A stretch of DNA of 64,000 bases, from the NCBI GenBank assembly GCA_037953625.1, contig CM075649.1, forward strand, positions 106,521,290-106,585,289, written 5' to 3'. The translations under genes and the position numbers were made by a program. Shown here piece by piece: positions 34,465 to 46,932 of this stretch. The stretch is from Crotalaria pallida. Its lineage: Eukaryota; Streptophyta; Magnoliopsida; Fabales; Fabaceae. Positions within the stretch are counted from its first letter, which is position 1, and each line of letters starts with the position of its first letter. The notes under the pieces were generated by a model that did no database searches, was not told where the DNA came from, and saw only the letters and a list, made by a program, of their open reading frames with translations.

Positions 34465-34794
34465 TCATATCATATAATCAAGGCTCACTGTAGAAAACTT
34501 GGGTACAGTGGCAATCACAAATTCCCCGTTCCAGTCCCTCTCACTGTTCAAGATTTGCAATCTAGGGGGCGACAGTACTATTCTAGTTCCGGGTGCAGAA
34601 CTTACCACGGCATTGGACCTAGTCCCTACCAAGTCTCGTATACCACATGTGGAGTTTGTTCTGCCTAGAAAGTACTCTAGACTTCTTGACGTTTCACCGT
34701 CATCATCCTCCCCTAATGCAATCTCCACCTGAGCATCCGCAAATACCCATGGTTCCTTCCTCTCCACTACTTCGATACGACGCTCATAGCTCAC
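34465..34794 (-). CDS. Small ORF inside S1 LTR, comparable to the K1 LTR ORF
   Basis: 109-codon minus-strand frame starting MSYERRIEVVERKEPWVF, with an acidic run EDDDGE. It lies about 1.5 kb before the 3' end of the LTR. The K1 LTR has a frame at a comparable place starting MSRYIACIEIRPLPSG and sharing the pattern MS, IE, W[VI][FY] and EVE. The similarity is weak and by eye. Function unknown. Confidence 0.3.
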   Translation of the reverse strand: MSYERRIEVVERKEPWVFADAQVEIALGEDDDGETSRSLEYFLGRTNSTCGIRDLVGTRSNAVVSSAPGTRIVLSPPRLQILNSERDWNGEFVIATVPKFSTVSLDYMI

Positions 34795-34998
34795 CGCGTT
34801 GGTTAATGTCTTTTAAAGTCTTTTAAAGTTTTAGAGTTTTATTTAACGGCTTAATCACAATGGTCGGCTCATCCCTGGTGCATCCCTTCAACGAGTCCCG
34901 ACCACTAATCGCGATCCGTTCCCCAAAGAGTCTCAATTGCATCTTGCATCACATTTCTTTCTCAAGTGTCTCATCAGCATTATTCTCATCAGCTCATG

Positions 34999-35200
34999 CT
35001 CAGCAGCATCATTAGCATCTTTCTCATCATCTATCGCTCAGCAGCATCATCATTAGCATCTTTCTCCTCAGTTGTTGCTTGGCAGCACCATCAGTATCGT
35101 TCTCCTCGGTTATTGCTCCGCAGCACCATCAGCATCACTCTCCTCAATTGTTGCTCAGCAGCACCATCGGCGTCTTTCTCCCCATCACCACCACGCTTCC
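34999..35200 (+). repeat. Tandem repeat of about 38-41 bp (five units) in S1
   Basis: Five imperfect units of the form ctcagcagcaccatcagcat followed by ctttctcctcag-ttgttg. Units start near 34999, 35037, 35078, 35116 and 35154. Confidence 0.7.
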
Positions 35201-35639
35201 GCTCGCCTCGTCTGACATATCTTATCACCGTCTTAAAGATCGTCTTTTCATCTCAATTATTTCTCAACTCAACTATTATTTCTCTTTCTTTCACTATTTA
35301 TCTCTCTCGCAATTCGTTCACATCACGATTTATCTCTTTCTCATTCGCTCTTATGACTCTTATCCGTATCTCTTTTCTCTTTTCAGTCTTAATTCATTAT
35401 CTCCACAATTTCATTTTTATCAATTCATTATTATCATTTCACATACTAAGAAAATCAATAGCTCATACATAACTATTAAAAACAAATCATCATACTATTT
35501 AAGCAAAAACATATCAATTATAGATAACAATTCAATCTCAGCGATTAGTATGGATAGCCCCACAAACAACAAACAAACAAACAATTGCTATCCCACTACA
35601 TCGCCTAACGAGATTGGGGTCCAATCTTTGGGATGATTG

Positions 35640-38240
35640 GACACCTTAATATTTTACCTAAATACCACGGCGTCTTAAGGGGAGCCCCTCTCTCACCTCG
35701 ATGACGAAACTTCCGAAAGCTTTCCAAGATTTCCCAGTCGCTAGCCTTGCCTCGTTTCCTTCGCGTCCTTCACCCAAACTAGAACATTTTTCCCCGTGCG
35801 TTAGAACGGTTTCGATAAATTTATAATCTCGTTTGGAAACATTTGAAACAATTCCCTTTTTCGAAAACACCTTATCAATATCCAAAGGATTTTTAAATCC
35901 ACATCAAGTCCTTTAATAAAAATGTGTCCAAGAAAACGTTTAAAACAATTCCAAAATAATCTCTTCTTCAAAAGAGAATCCATTTCTCTTAGTTTAAAAA
36001 AAAACATTCCAGTTATAAAATCATTGTCCTTAAGCTTTAAAATAGTGTAAAAATTTTTAAGAAGATAAAGTTCCAAAATCACATACAATTGATTCATTAA
36101 ATCTCCAAACTTCACAACATCATCAAACACTGATCAAAAAATGTCATTTAAAAATTTCAAATTAACTTAAGTTGTTTAAATCACACTTTTTAAATAAAAC
36201 ATTTTTCAATTCCTTTAGAATCCAAACATAAATTTTTCACCTATAAAGCTCACAAACAGAATTCAAAACAATTTCAATTTAACACATTCAATTAGCACAA
36301 AGGACAATCACATAAAGGTTTCAAGGCATTCAAAGCATTCACAAACTTACATAATGCAAATCACATTTTTAATCATTTAAAATCATTAATTAAATTATAA
36401 TCTTAATAAATTAATTCAATTACTCTTAAGAAAATAATTAAGCCTTGTGATTAATTCATCGAGAGCCGAATTACCATGGTTATTATTTTCTAATCACTAA
36501 TAAATTTTAACACTTGAAATCATTGAATTAACATTACAAAATTTCTTTTCACATAATCAAATCAACCTATTTATTTTTATTTCTAAAACCAAAAAGATTA
36601 AAAGAAACACACATCACTTTCACATAGCATCATACACCTAGGAACATAGCCATAATCAAAAGTCATTTCATGAAGATAATTTTCCAACCATTCTAACATG
36701 TATTAGCAGAATCATACACATATAAAAAATTTTGCAAATATTTAATGCACAAATAAATATATGAAGTCATGAAATCATTTTCTTTATTCTAGGACCAAGA
36801 CCGTGAGCATCCAAAAAGAAAATTAACAATTTTAATTCATTTTCTAAACCAAATCAAAGCAACAATTTGAACCACAAATCATTCCAAAGATTCACATATA
36901 TTTCTTTTAGAAAACTTGATTATTTCATGCATGCACTTTAAAGCTTCTTTTATTCAACTAGTTTCATCATGCATGCACCCTAAATGAGGAACAAGCATAG
37001 CTTTCTACCTATTTCTAGGTTGGCCGAATATCATCCTTAACAAGGACAAGGTTTTCATTTATTTTTCAACACACAAAAATCACAAAAATCAGATCAAATC
37101 ATGTAAGTTTTTAAGACTCATTTTTAAAGCATCATACTACACCATTTATTCACATAAACATGCATCAACATTATTAAAACAAAATCTTTTTCAAATATTT
37201 TTAACATACATAAAATAGACTCAAGTTCATCATTTAATCTTAAACTAAAGTAAAGACCTTACTTTAACTTCATGAAAATAACATGCATGAACATAAAATC
37301 ACTAGATCTAGTCTTAACACACACATGCATCCACTTTTCACAAAATAAAAACATAGATCCTATTTCTCTTCAAGCATGACCGAATGGCCTTCATAAAATA
37401 AAACATGCACAAAATCAAATACTTGATCAAATCATGTTTATGCTTAAAATTATTTAAAACTTGTTTCTTTAATTCTTTTCTTAAAAACCGTGGCACATAC
37501 AAAAAGGAAAACATGCTCTTTTCTTTTGAAATTAACATGCATGTTTCAAGATCTTAACTTTTTCATTTATCAAACAAAGATAATCACATGCACACACTTA
37601 AATCAAATAAGGACATCATTAAACCAACATGCAAGACTAGAAACTTGAACTTTTTCACAAATCATGTTTAGATCATATTTTTATTCATCAAATAATGATA
37701 GAAATACACATAGATCATGGTTTAACAAAAAGATTTAACATGCAAAGCCAAAGAATCTCACTTTATTATTAACTAAGCTTAGATCATGCATTTGCTTGTC
37801 AAATAACCACATAAACATACATGGATCACGGTTTAGAGCAAGAAAATTAAACATGCAAGGGATCTATTTTAGGCTTTATGAAAATCTTAGCTTTTCTTTA
37901 GATCTTTAAGGTTTTAGTTGGAAAAACATTAGATCCATCAAGAAAATCCTCAACCGAAACATCAAGCATAAGTTTAACATATTACAAATCACTTTGAGTC
38001 CTTAAAGTCCAAGATCAAAAGAGAACAACACATAAAATCCTCTTTCAAACCATAAAATTAAACATGCAAGAAGAAATAAGATAGATCTACAAAAATCAAA
38101 AGGAAAAAAAAACTAAACTATTACAATCTTCTTCCTTGATCTCCGATTCACCTACCAAGATAAGGGTTGGTTCTCTAGCTCCTAACACTCTTGATCTACA
38201 AAGAAACACTATTGATCTAGCTTGGATCTCCTTCTTCTTC
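35640..38240. other. AT-rich non-coding leader part of S1
   Basis: About 2.6 kb of AT-rich DNA with no credible frame and frequent acatgca-like words. In LTR orientation it would be transcribed leader downstream of the TATA at 38378. I see no gene. Confidence 0.5.
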
Positions 38241-38377
38241 CTCTCCTAAGTCTCACGACCCTCTCTCTCTATTTCTTTTTATTTTTCTCTCCAAGAGTGG
38301 AATGGGCTCTTAGAGTTGTGTTTGTGTTGGAAGTGTAGAAATGAAAAGGAATTGAAGGAAATGAACTAAGGCCACTT

Positions 38378-38387
38378 CTATATATAG
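38378..38387 (-). promoter_or_regulatory. TATA-like box of S1 LTR
   Basis: CTATATATAG, reading identically on both strands. Minus-strand downstream sequence is CT/GA-rich (about 38240-38360), like a transcribed leader, followed by a possible splice donor (AG|GTAGGTG on the minus strand near 38150). Direction is inferred from this context. Confidence 0.45.
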
Positions 38388-38645
38388 ACCAACTCACAAT
38401 TTCCCTCTTTGCCCTTAGGTTTGGTTCGGTTCAAGCACAAATGGGAAGGGCGGTTTTGTCCTCACAAAAGTTTGCATGGGTGGAGTTTATCAAATTAAGG
38501 GGACAAGGTAGAGTAGATTAGGGTGCTAGGGGTCACTTAGGTCTAAGGACTTGTTGGCTAATAGTTAGGGTTTGGTTACTAACTTAGTTAGGTTATAGTT
38601 CTAACTTAGTCCATTTGGTTTCTTGTCCAACAATTAAAAATCTAG

Positions 38646-38740
38646 GCTTATACATACACATACACACGTATAATATACACACATGCACATACACACCGTA
38701 GCATACACATATACACATACATATACATACTTATCTTATA
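38646..38740. repeat. Imperfect (CA)n/(TA)n microsatellite
   Basis: Run of acatacacac and atacacatac words upstream of the S1 promoter. Confidence 0.6.
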
Positions 38741-39356
38741 TTTTTATTTTTCTAATCACATTTACTTAGAATATTATAATCACTCATTCATGCAAACAAC
38801 TCTTTAATAAATCACATTCACATAATTAGTTTCATGCATCACACATTACACACACATTAAACCAAGCACACATTACATAAAAATTCATGTCATGACAAAA
38901 TCTCATTTTCTACAAAACACATTTTCTCAAAATTCGTATTTTACAAACTCAGAAATAAATTTTTATAATTCAACCCAGAAAATTATAAAAGTTACATTTT
39001 CTAAATCTATGTTTCAAGATGATCGTTTTCATATAAAGATCATAAAAATCCAAGTTACGGTTAAAAAGATACAAATTTTCCAAGTTATCAAATCCAAAAG
39101 TTTCATTTCTAACAAAAATCATCCTTGATAAAAAAAATTAGAACTTATCTCTTTTTGATCAATTTTCTCTAAAACTCACAAAATCATTCACTTTAAATCT
39201 AGGAAAATAATTTGTTTACAAAAATCCATGAAAATCAATACTTTGTTTCTTACTCACGTAAAATACTTTTCTGAAAACATTTTGTAAAACAGAACCTCAA
39301 GGTTTATTTTAACAAAATTCGTTCACGCACGTATGGGAAAAATGCGGGGTGTTACA

Positions 39357-39644
39357 CTATATGATAAAGTGAGGAGCCATTTTCTTCACCTTCTTTGATG
39401 CACTCTGCTCCTGTGGAAGGATGCCATGAAGTAGGAATGTTAGGATAGGACAAGCCCACGAATCTTCATCCTCCACTTCCAAAGTTGCACTGGGGTGAGA
39501 GATAGCTTGCTGAATAAAAGACATGTGGTTTCCTGGTTTCTTGGTGCTAGCCAACTATGATAAGATATCGGCTCTTTAATTTTTCTCTCTTGGAATGTGT
39601 TGAAAGTCCACCTTGTCAAACATCTCAGCTAATTGTTTGCATTT
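39357..39644 (-). pseudogene. T1 linker between second RNase H and integrase
   Basis: Minus-strand T1 piece between S1 and K1. It contains the end of the archaeal-like RNase H (ADIL-S, with the last catalytic Asp) and the linker with LLHGILPQEQSASKKVKKMAPHF. Two in-frame stops are visible: TAA at 39576-39578 and TAG at 39555-39557. Both ends are target duplications (ctata on the left, CATTT on the right). Confidence 0.82.
39640..39644. repeat. Target-site duplication of K1, left copy (cattt)
   Basis: cattt at 39640-39644 and again at 50074-50078, a perfect 5-bp match flanking K1. Confidence 0.9.
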
Positions 39645-41855
39645 TGTGACACCCTCAATATAATACTAGAAATTAGAGTAATGAATAGACTATTACTCAA
39701 TTAAGTATGGACTTGTTTAAAGATAGAAAATATAAGGTTAAATTTTTCCTTTTCAATTTCTAAAAGAAGCGGGTGCACAAACCAAAATATGGAATTCTTG
39801 GATATTAGATTTTGTATTATTTAAAATATTGAATTCGACGTTTATCTAAAACAAGGAAATCATTTCATAATCTAGATAGCATCTATTCATTGAAATTGCA
39901 TTTACGTAATAAAAACTTAAGTGATGCCATCCACTATTTCTTTTTGCGAAACTAATACCATTTTCAAATATCGGAGCCGAACTCTTTAAATACTTTTATC
40001 AGAGTAAGCGGAAATAGTAGGACTATGCACAAGTTGTAATATAAACATAATATATATATATATATATATATGTCATAAGGTACATAGTCCAAGAGTTAAG
40101 TCTCCAAGATCCAATACAAGCCCATAACAAAATAAACCATAACTCTAGAGTCCTCATAAGTATATCTACAATATATACATCTCAAAATATAAAACTCCAG
40201 AGCTGGTCATATAGTACATGTAGCAGTAGTAGTAGTAGTAGAAGTCTCCTAGAAGCAGCAGTAGTAGTCATCATCCAACATCAGCAACATCATCTCCTCC
40301 ACAGCATCCATCACACCGGATCCCTGATCCTCATCATCTATCCTATGCACATACCTAGGGATCATCGTCTCTCCACTGACTCCCGGTAGAGTGAACGACA
40401 GGCTCGGCTCCGCTCTCGTCCTCGACAGGGTCCTCCTCTATCTCATCTGAAGAAGTGCCAGTAGACGCACTGGTGCGTCATGAAACACTCGAGTCTCGAG
40501 TCGAAGACTCGAGTCTTATCAGACAGTGGACGGTGATAACTGAGTTTTAACATGCCATTTTCATTTCTAACCAATTCCAATCTAATCCAATGATCAACAG
40601 AGTTAATATAACAAATTTTAAACATGTTCAAGCACTTAGAACACATCAAATTACATAATTCATAGAGATTCACAAGATTATGCATAAAACTTAGAAAATT
40701 CACAACTTAACATATCAATTTGCATAATACTCAGAATACTCATGATTTTAAGTTCTAAATAGCTTGCATGCAACACATAAAACTTGCTCAAAACAACTTT
40801 AGAGCATAGGTTGGTCTCCAAACCAATTTCCCTATTCAAACTAAGCCCTTAGAGCCTCTTGGTGGCTCTCTAATCAAATTCATGTTATTTAAACTCTATC
40901 TAGTGAATTGAAAGCTTTCCCCTCACCTCTTTGACATGTACCAACAGAAAATTTGAAAATAAAAGCTCCCCAACACAGAAACCACTTCAACCACCAAAGT
41001 ACAGAACAATGTGAGCAGGGTCCAAAAATCAGATTGTTTGAGTGAGCATACATGCACGAAAATTGGGGAAAAAGATTAGGATTTGAACTTTGCAACAAGG
41101 AATAGAAAACATAACAAGTTTGGAGTCAAATGGTTAGAAGAGCTTACCACAATCGATTAAGAAAGTGAGCTCCAAGACTCTGTTTTCTGGTCTTCTACAG
41201 ATTCTACCCCCAACTTCCAAGCTTCGATTTTTCTCACACAAATACTCTTAGCTCACGAATTTGGTATCTATACAAAGCTCGTGATGTGAGCTTTGTATTG
41301 GTGTATAATATGTTGTTTAACTCTAAACAGGGAAAGAGAATCGATCAAGAGAAATTAAGAACCCTAACTCACGAGCTCTACACGAATTTGGGAAAAATGG
41401 GTTATTGATTCATCAACCAGAAGCTTAAATACACAACTAAAGCATTCATGCAGCTCGACACGAATGCTGGGACATGTTCATGAGTTGTTTTCGTGGCAAT
41501 TATGGGTAATTCGAGTGGGTGACACATCAAAACGCACTAACGAGTGCTGAGTTGACTAAAACACTCGAGTCTTGGTAGAAAGACTCGAGTCTTTTAGCTA
41601 ATTTTTGAAAAATAAATATTTTACTTTCTTTCCCTCCAAAACCTATCATATAATTACTTCTAGGTCCCAAAGCAGGGACTAATATGCAAATATATTTATT
41701 TTTATGCATAAACATAATTTCCAAATCACATTCACGCATTTACTAACAACATAACCATAGATTTTAATCAAAGATTAAAAATAGAAATAATTAATTATAA
41801 TAAACTTTATAATTAACATTTCATTAATCAGGGATTAAAATTTTGGGGTGTTACA
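39645..41855 (-). repeat. K1 3' LTR (2,211 bp, internally deleted)
   Basis: Matches the 5' LTR from both ends but lacks the block corresponding to 47313-48675, with the junction at about 40455. It contains an (AT)n run near 40047-40072 and a TATA-like TATTTAA (minus strand) near 41424-41432. Confidence 0.9.
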
Positions 41856-41872
41856 CTACTCCCCCACCTACA
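41856..41872 (-). promoter_or_regulatory. K1 polypurine tract
   Basis: Minus strand reads gtaggtgggggagtag directly before the 3' LTR, a typical chromovirus tract. Confidence 0.85.
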
Positions 41873-41897
41873 AGGAATTTCGTCCCTGAAATTCAAC

Positions 41898-44800
41898 TCA
41901 TACAAACAACTCAGGATAAACTTGACGCATCTTATCTTCTAATTCCCAAGATGCCTCAATTATATCACCACAATTCCATATAACTTTGACCAAAAGAATA
42001 ACCTTCCCTCTAAGCTGCTTCATTCTTCGATCTTCAATGCGGATAGGCATAGCTTCAAAGGTTAGGTTCTCACGTATTTCCAGGTCATCAGGTTGGATTC
42101 TAAGGACAATGGTGGGATCATGAATGCACTTTTTCAACTGAGACATGTGAAACACATTATGAAGATTAGCTAACGACGAGGGTAGGGCTAATTGATAGGC
42201 TACTGGACCAACTCTTTTAAGAATTTGATAGGGACCAATAAACATAGGTGATAGTTTCTGGGTTTTCAAAGCTCTACTAACACCTTTGGTTGGTACTATC
42301 CTAATGAAAACATGGTCACCTTCGGCAAATTCTAATGGTTTCCTCCTCCGATTAGCATAGCTCTTCTGCCGGCTCTGAGCAGTCTTCATCTTCTCTTATA
42401 TCATCTTAATCTTCTCAGTTGTCTCTTGCACAATATCCGAACCAATAAGAGAACTCTCCCCCACTTGAAACCAACATAATGGAGTCTGACACTTTCTCCC
42501 ATATAGAGCTTCAAATGGTGCCATTCCAATGCTCGTATGATAACTATTGTTGTAAGTAAATTCCACAAGCGGCAACATTTGTTCCCAATTTCCTTGACCT
42601 TCCAAAACACAAGCTCTTAAGATGTCCTCCAGTGACTGAATAGTCCTCTCCGTTTGACCATCAGTCTGAGGATGATATGCAGAACTCAACTTCAACCTTG
42701 AACCCAGAGCTTTATGTAGATCCTGCCAAAACTTCGATGTAAACCTTGGATCGTGGTCTGACACGATACTTGATGGCACACCATGCAGGCGAACGACTTC
42801 TTTGATGTACATTTGAGTGAGCTTCTCCAAAGAATATCGCATAATTACTGGAATAAAATGAGCTGACTTTGTCAAGCGATCTACAATCACCCATATTGCA
42901 TCATGACCAGTAGTTGTCCTTGGCAAACCGGACACGAAATCCATTGAGATACTATCCCATTTCCATAACAAAATCTCTAAGGGAAGTAATTCTCCTCCTG
43001 GCCTTTGGCGTTCTACCTTATCCTTTTGACACACCAAACAAAACGCTACATACTTTGCTACATAATTCTTTAGACCAGGCCACCAAAATATCTTTCTCAA
43101 ATACTGATACATTTTGGTAGCTCCCGGATGCATACTCATCTTGCTCTTATGCGCTTCATCCAGAATCATTCTCCTTACTTCTGAATTATCGAGCACAAAA
43201 ACCCTTGTTCTAAAACGAAGAATTCCATCCTTCCCTTCTTGAAACCCAATCTCTTTGTCTTCCTTCATAAGCCTCCTCTTATCCTTAAGTTCATCATCCT
43301 CTTGTTGCAACTCTCGAATCCTTTCCAAGAATTAATTTGCAATCTGCAACATCCCCATCTTGATACTTGTCGGCTCCACTTGCATTGCCAAGCTCAAATC
43401 TCTAAATTCTTCTATCAACACAGCTTCTTTGACCATCATCGAACTGATATGCATTGCTTTTCGACTTAGTGCATCCGCCACAATATTTGCCTTCCCAGGA
43501 TGGTAATGAAGCTCAAACTCATAATCCTTCAAGAACTCCATCCATCGACGTTGCCTCATATTCAACTCTTTCTGATCGAAGAGGTACTTTAAGCTCTTAT
43601 GCTCACTAAATACCCAAAACGTAGTGCCATAGAGGTAGTGCCTCCAAATCTTTAGAGCGAAAACAACAGCTGCCAGCTCTAAATCTTGAGTTGGATAGTT
43701 CATTTCATGAACCTTTAGTTGTCTTGAAGCATAAGCTACCACTCTTCCATCTTGCATCAATACACTCCCAAGTCCTTGTTTTGATGCATCACAGTACACC
43801 TCAAAACTCTTCTGTGGATCGGGCAAGATCAACAAAGGAGATGATGTCAATCTTTCCTTCAACTCTCGAAAACTCCTTTCACACTTCTCATCCCATATGA
43901 ATGGTTGGTCCTTCCAAGTCAACTTCGTCAACGGTAACGCAATCTTTGAGAAACCTTCTATGAACCTTCGGTAATATCCTGCCAAACCAAGAAAACTTCT
44001 CACTTCCGTGACCGACTTCGGTTGTTCCCATTGTAGAACTGAACTTACTTTCGCCGGATCAACAGCTATTCCCTTGTTTGATATCACATGTCCTAGAAAC
44101 TTAACTTCCTTCAGCCAGAACTCACACTTTGTAAGTTTGGCGTACAATTGCTTCTCCTTTAGGACATTTAACACTATCTTTAAGTGTTCAGCATGCTCCT
44201 CCGGACTTTTGGAATATATAAGGATATCGTCGATGAACACAACCACAAATGAATCTAAATAGGGTCTAAAGATTCGATTCATGTAGTCCATGAAAATAGT
44301 TGGTGCATTAGTCAATCCGAACGGCATGACAACATACTCATAATGTCCATATCGGGATCGAAATGTTGTCTTAGAGATATCCTCTTCTCTAATCCTGATC
44401 TGATGATACCCCAATCTCAGATCAATCTTAGAAAATACTGAAGCCCCACGAACTTGATCCATAAGGTCATATATCCTTGGTAAAGGATACTTATTCTTGA
44501 TTGTGACCATATTCAGTTGCCGGTAATCGATACACATCCTCATACTACCATCTTTTTTTTTGACAAATAAGACCGGAGAACCCCAAGGTGACACACTTGG
44601 TCGGATCATCTGCTTCTGCAACAACTCCTCAATCTGTTTCTTCATATCAGCCATCTTCGGTGGTGTCATTCTATAAGGAGCGATAGAAATGGGACCAGCC
44701 CCCAGAACTAGATCGATTCCAAATTCAATCTCTCTTTTTGGTGGCAAACCCGGTATCTCGTCAGCAAATACCTTAGGAAAATCTCTGACAACGGGAATCT

Positions 44801-45392
44801 CTTCAATCCTTGGGCCATTCTCTTCTACTTCAGTGTTGAACAAACACATATAGCCTGAAGGTTTTGGGTCTTTATAGATAACTATCTTCTTATCACAATC
44901 AATGGTCACTTGGTTTCGGCTTAACCAGTCCATCCCCAAGATCACATCCAATTGTGATAAGGGTAGGCAGATCAAATCTATCCTAGAGATTTGTCCTAAC
45001 ACTTCTATAAACCAGTTAAGACATGCTCTAGAAACAACTACAGGAGCGTTAGTAGGGGTTTCTACTTTAAGATTATATGACAACTCAAATATGGGTAAAC
45101 TAAAACGATTTACACATTCATAAGAAACAAATGAATGCGTTGCACCAGAATCAAACAACACATTACAAAGCTGACCATTTACCAAGTATTTACCTTGCAC
45201 AAGATCAGAGGATTGGCTTGCCTCCACACCACTAAGCGTGGAAACCCTGCCTTGAACCACAGACTTGTCAGCTGCCCCTCTCGGATTAGTCTTAACCGGT
45301 TCCTTGCAGTCCTTCGCAAAATGTCCCGCTTCCCACAATTGAATCAGCCACTTGTTGCCCAGCAAAAATGACCAAAATGGCGACGCTTGCAC
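41898..45392 (-). pseudogene. K1 pol: protease, RT, RNase H, integrase, chromodomain
   Basis: One minus-strand frame interrupted only by TAA codons at 43332-43334 and about 42396. Order: protease with VLFDSGATHSFVS; RT with MRMCIDYRQLN, MPFGLTNAP and FIDD; RNase H with VYCDASKQGLG and DLELAAVVF, but FSEHKSL where SDHKSL is usual, so a catalytic Asp is replaced by Glu; integrase with an HX-H...CLVC zinc site and DDE motifs (SISMDF, VSDHDPRFTS, DGQTERTI); and the chromodomain at the C-terminus (PIRIEDRRMKQLRGK...ASWELEDKMRQVYPELF). The chromodomain may direct insertion to particular chromatin. Not functional as it stands. Confidence 0.93.
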
Positions 45393-46245
45393 TTGTCACA
45401 ATAGGGATCCTCACCCCGGAAATTTCTTCCATCACTACTTCCAACTTTTCCTTTGCCTTTCCCCCGATGATCATATGGACTCTTTCCTCGATTGTTGAAT
45501 CCTTTGCGTCTCTGAGGTCCATAACTCTGATTGTCCTTCTTCTGCGGTGCTAGCAACTCTTCTACCTTTTTTTATCATCTTCATACATCCTACACATATC
45601 CACCAGTGCAGGAAAGCTTTGAATCCGTTGATAACTGAAAATAGACTTCAGTTTAGGCCTCAAGCCTCCTTCAAACTTGATACACTTGCTCCTTTCATCT
45701 GGATTGTTCTGGTAATATGGAGAGTACTTCATCAATTCCTCGAACTTGGCTGCGTACTCACCCACACTCATGTCCCCTTGCTTCAGCTGCAAAAACTCAA
45801 CTTCCTTCTTCCTCCTTAAATCTTCTGGGAAGTATTTATTGAGAAACTTCTCCATAAACACACCCCAGTTCACATCCCTTCCTTCATAATGTAAGAGATG
45901 AACTATATGGTTCCACCAATTCTCAGCGTCATTTTCTAACATATAAACTGCATATGCCACCTTCTGAGCTTCCGTGCAGTCTAATGTTCTGAAGATTTTA
46001 TCCATGGTATGAATCCACTTATTAGCCTCCTCAAGCTTAAATCCTCCTTCGAACGTAGGTGGATTACAGCTCCTAAAATCCACCAAACTCTTAGCCTCGA
46101 CATTACCAACATTACACTGATGAGGTGGATTAACTGGTTGCGGTGGTTGCTGAGATTGTTGTTGTTGCCGTTGCTGCATAGACTCCAACACAGCGGTGAT
46201 TCTCTCTAACATCGTGTTAGTATGATTTTGGTTTCTAGTCGTCAT
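45340..46245 (-). pseudogene. K1 gag (frameshifted)
   Basis: Starts MTTRNQNHTNTMLERI. A Gln-rich stretch is followed by the chromovirus capsid domain (FEGGFKLEEANKWIHTMDKIF, then DMSVGEYAAKFEEL). An extra A in a run of A near 45562 ends the main frame at KKR. The zinc-knuckle region continues in another frame, with one of its codons changed to TGA and a further one-base loss before GHFAKDC. The nucleocapsid is therefore lost. Confidence 0.88.
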
Positions 46246-46480
46246 AATAGATCTGCACTATGGACTTATGATCACATATGGTGGACTAAAGAAACATTCA
46301 TCACACAACCTATACTAAGGCTTTAACAATAACTCCAAAACAAACATTCAATTTGTATCTATTGCTTAACTCAAGCAAGATAATAGTATTCAAAGACAAT
46401 AAATATGCCCTGTGGATATCTGCTTGATGTTGATGACTACCTTTCTGAGACTACTTCAACTACTACAGGATCTGACTTTT

Positions 46481-46492
46481 GCTCTGATATCA
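46481..46492 (-). promoter_or_regulatory. K1 primer-binding site
   Basis: Minus strand TGATATCAGAGC, one base off the standard initiator-Met-tRNA site TGGTATCAGAGC found intact in K3. It lies a few bases inside the 5' LTR end. Confidence 0.8.
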
Positions 46493-46896
46493 CTCAGTGT
46501 GACACCCTCAATATAATACTAGAAATTAGAGTAATGAATAGACTATTACTCAATTAAGTATGGACTTGTTTAAAGATAGAAAATATAAGGTTAAATTTTT
46601 CCTTTTCATTTTCTAAAAGAAGCGGGTGCACAAACCAAAATATGGAATTCTTGGAGATTAGATTTTGTATTATTTAAAATATTGAATTCGGCGTTTATCT
46701 AAAACAAGGAAATCATTTCATAATCTAGATATCATCTATTCATTGAAATTGCATTTACGTAATAAAAACTTAAGTGATGCCATCCACTATTTCTTTTTGT
46801 GAAACTGATACCATTTTCAAATATCAGAGCCGAACTCTTTAAATACTTTTGTCAGAGTAAGCGGAAATAGCAGGACTATGCACCAGTTGTAATATA

Positions 46897-46932
46897 AATA
46901 TAATATATATATATATATATATGTGTGTGTGT
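46897..46932. repeat. (AT)n/(GT)n microsatellite in K1 5' LTR
   Basis: taatatatatatatatat followed by gtgtgtgt. A length variant of the same run is at 40047-40072. Confidence 0.8.

Larger units (their letters stand above)
33249..39356 (-). mobile_element. S1: 6.1-kb solo LTR of a long-LTR Ty3/gypsy (chromovirus-like) element
   Basis: Bounded by TGTAGCACCCCG and CGGGGTGTTACA, flanked by ctgta (33244-33248) and ctata (39357-39361), a 5-bp target duplication with one transition. The reading frame of T1 is restored across it. No gag, pol, primer-binding site or internal LTR boundary was found, so I read it as a solo LTR. A TATA-like site on the minus strand (38378-38387) gives its orientation. 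A second copy begins at 63895. The TGTAACACCCC end is typical of Tekay/Del-type chromoviruses, but no coding sequence here proves the family. A large non-autonomous element is the alternative. Confidence 0.7.

Noticed and set aside
34966..35636. Two overlapping plus-strand frames of 168 and 185 codons in S1
   Set aside because: They overlap in different frames, are Ser/Ile/His-rich, coincide with a tandem repeat and AT-rich DNA, and run against the presumed LTR direction.
40889..41098. Cys-rich frame in the K1 LTRs (also 49107-49316)
   Set aside because: It is present in both LTRs because they are copies, it has no recognisable family, and the diverged K2 LTR does not keep it as an open frame.
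42396..45392. Endogenous pararetrovirus instead of LTR retrotransposon
   Set aside because: Integrase with DDE motifs, chromodomain, LTRs, polypurine tract, tRNA-Met site and target duplications all fit Ty3/gypsy. No movement-protein region was seen.
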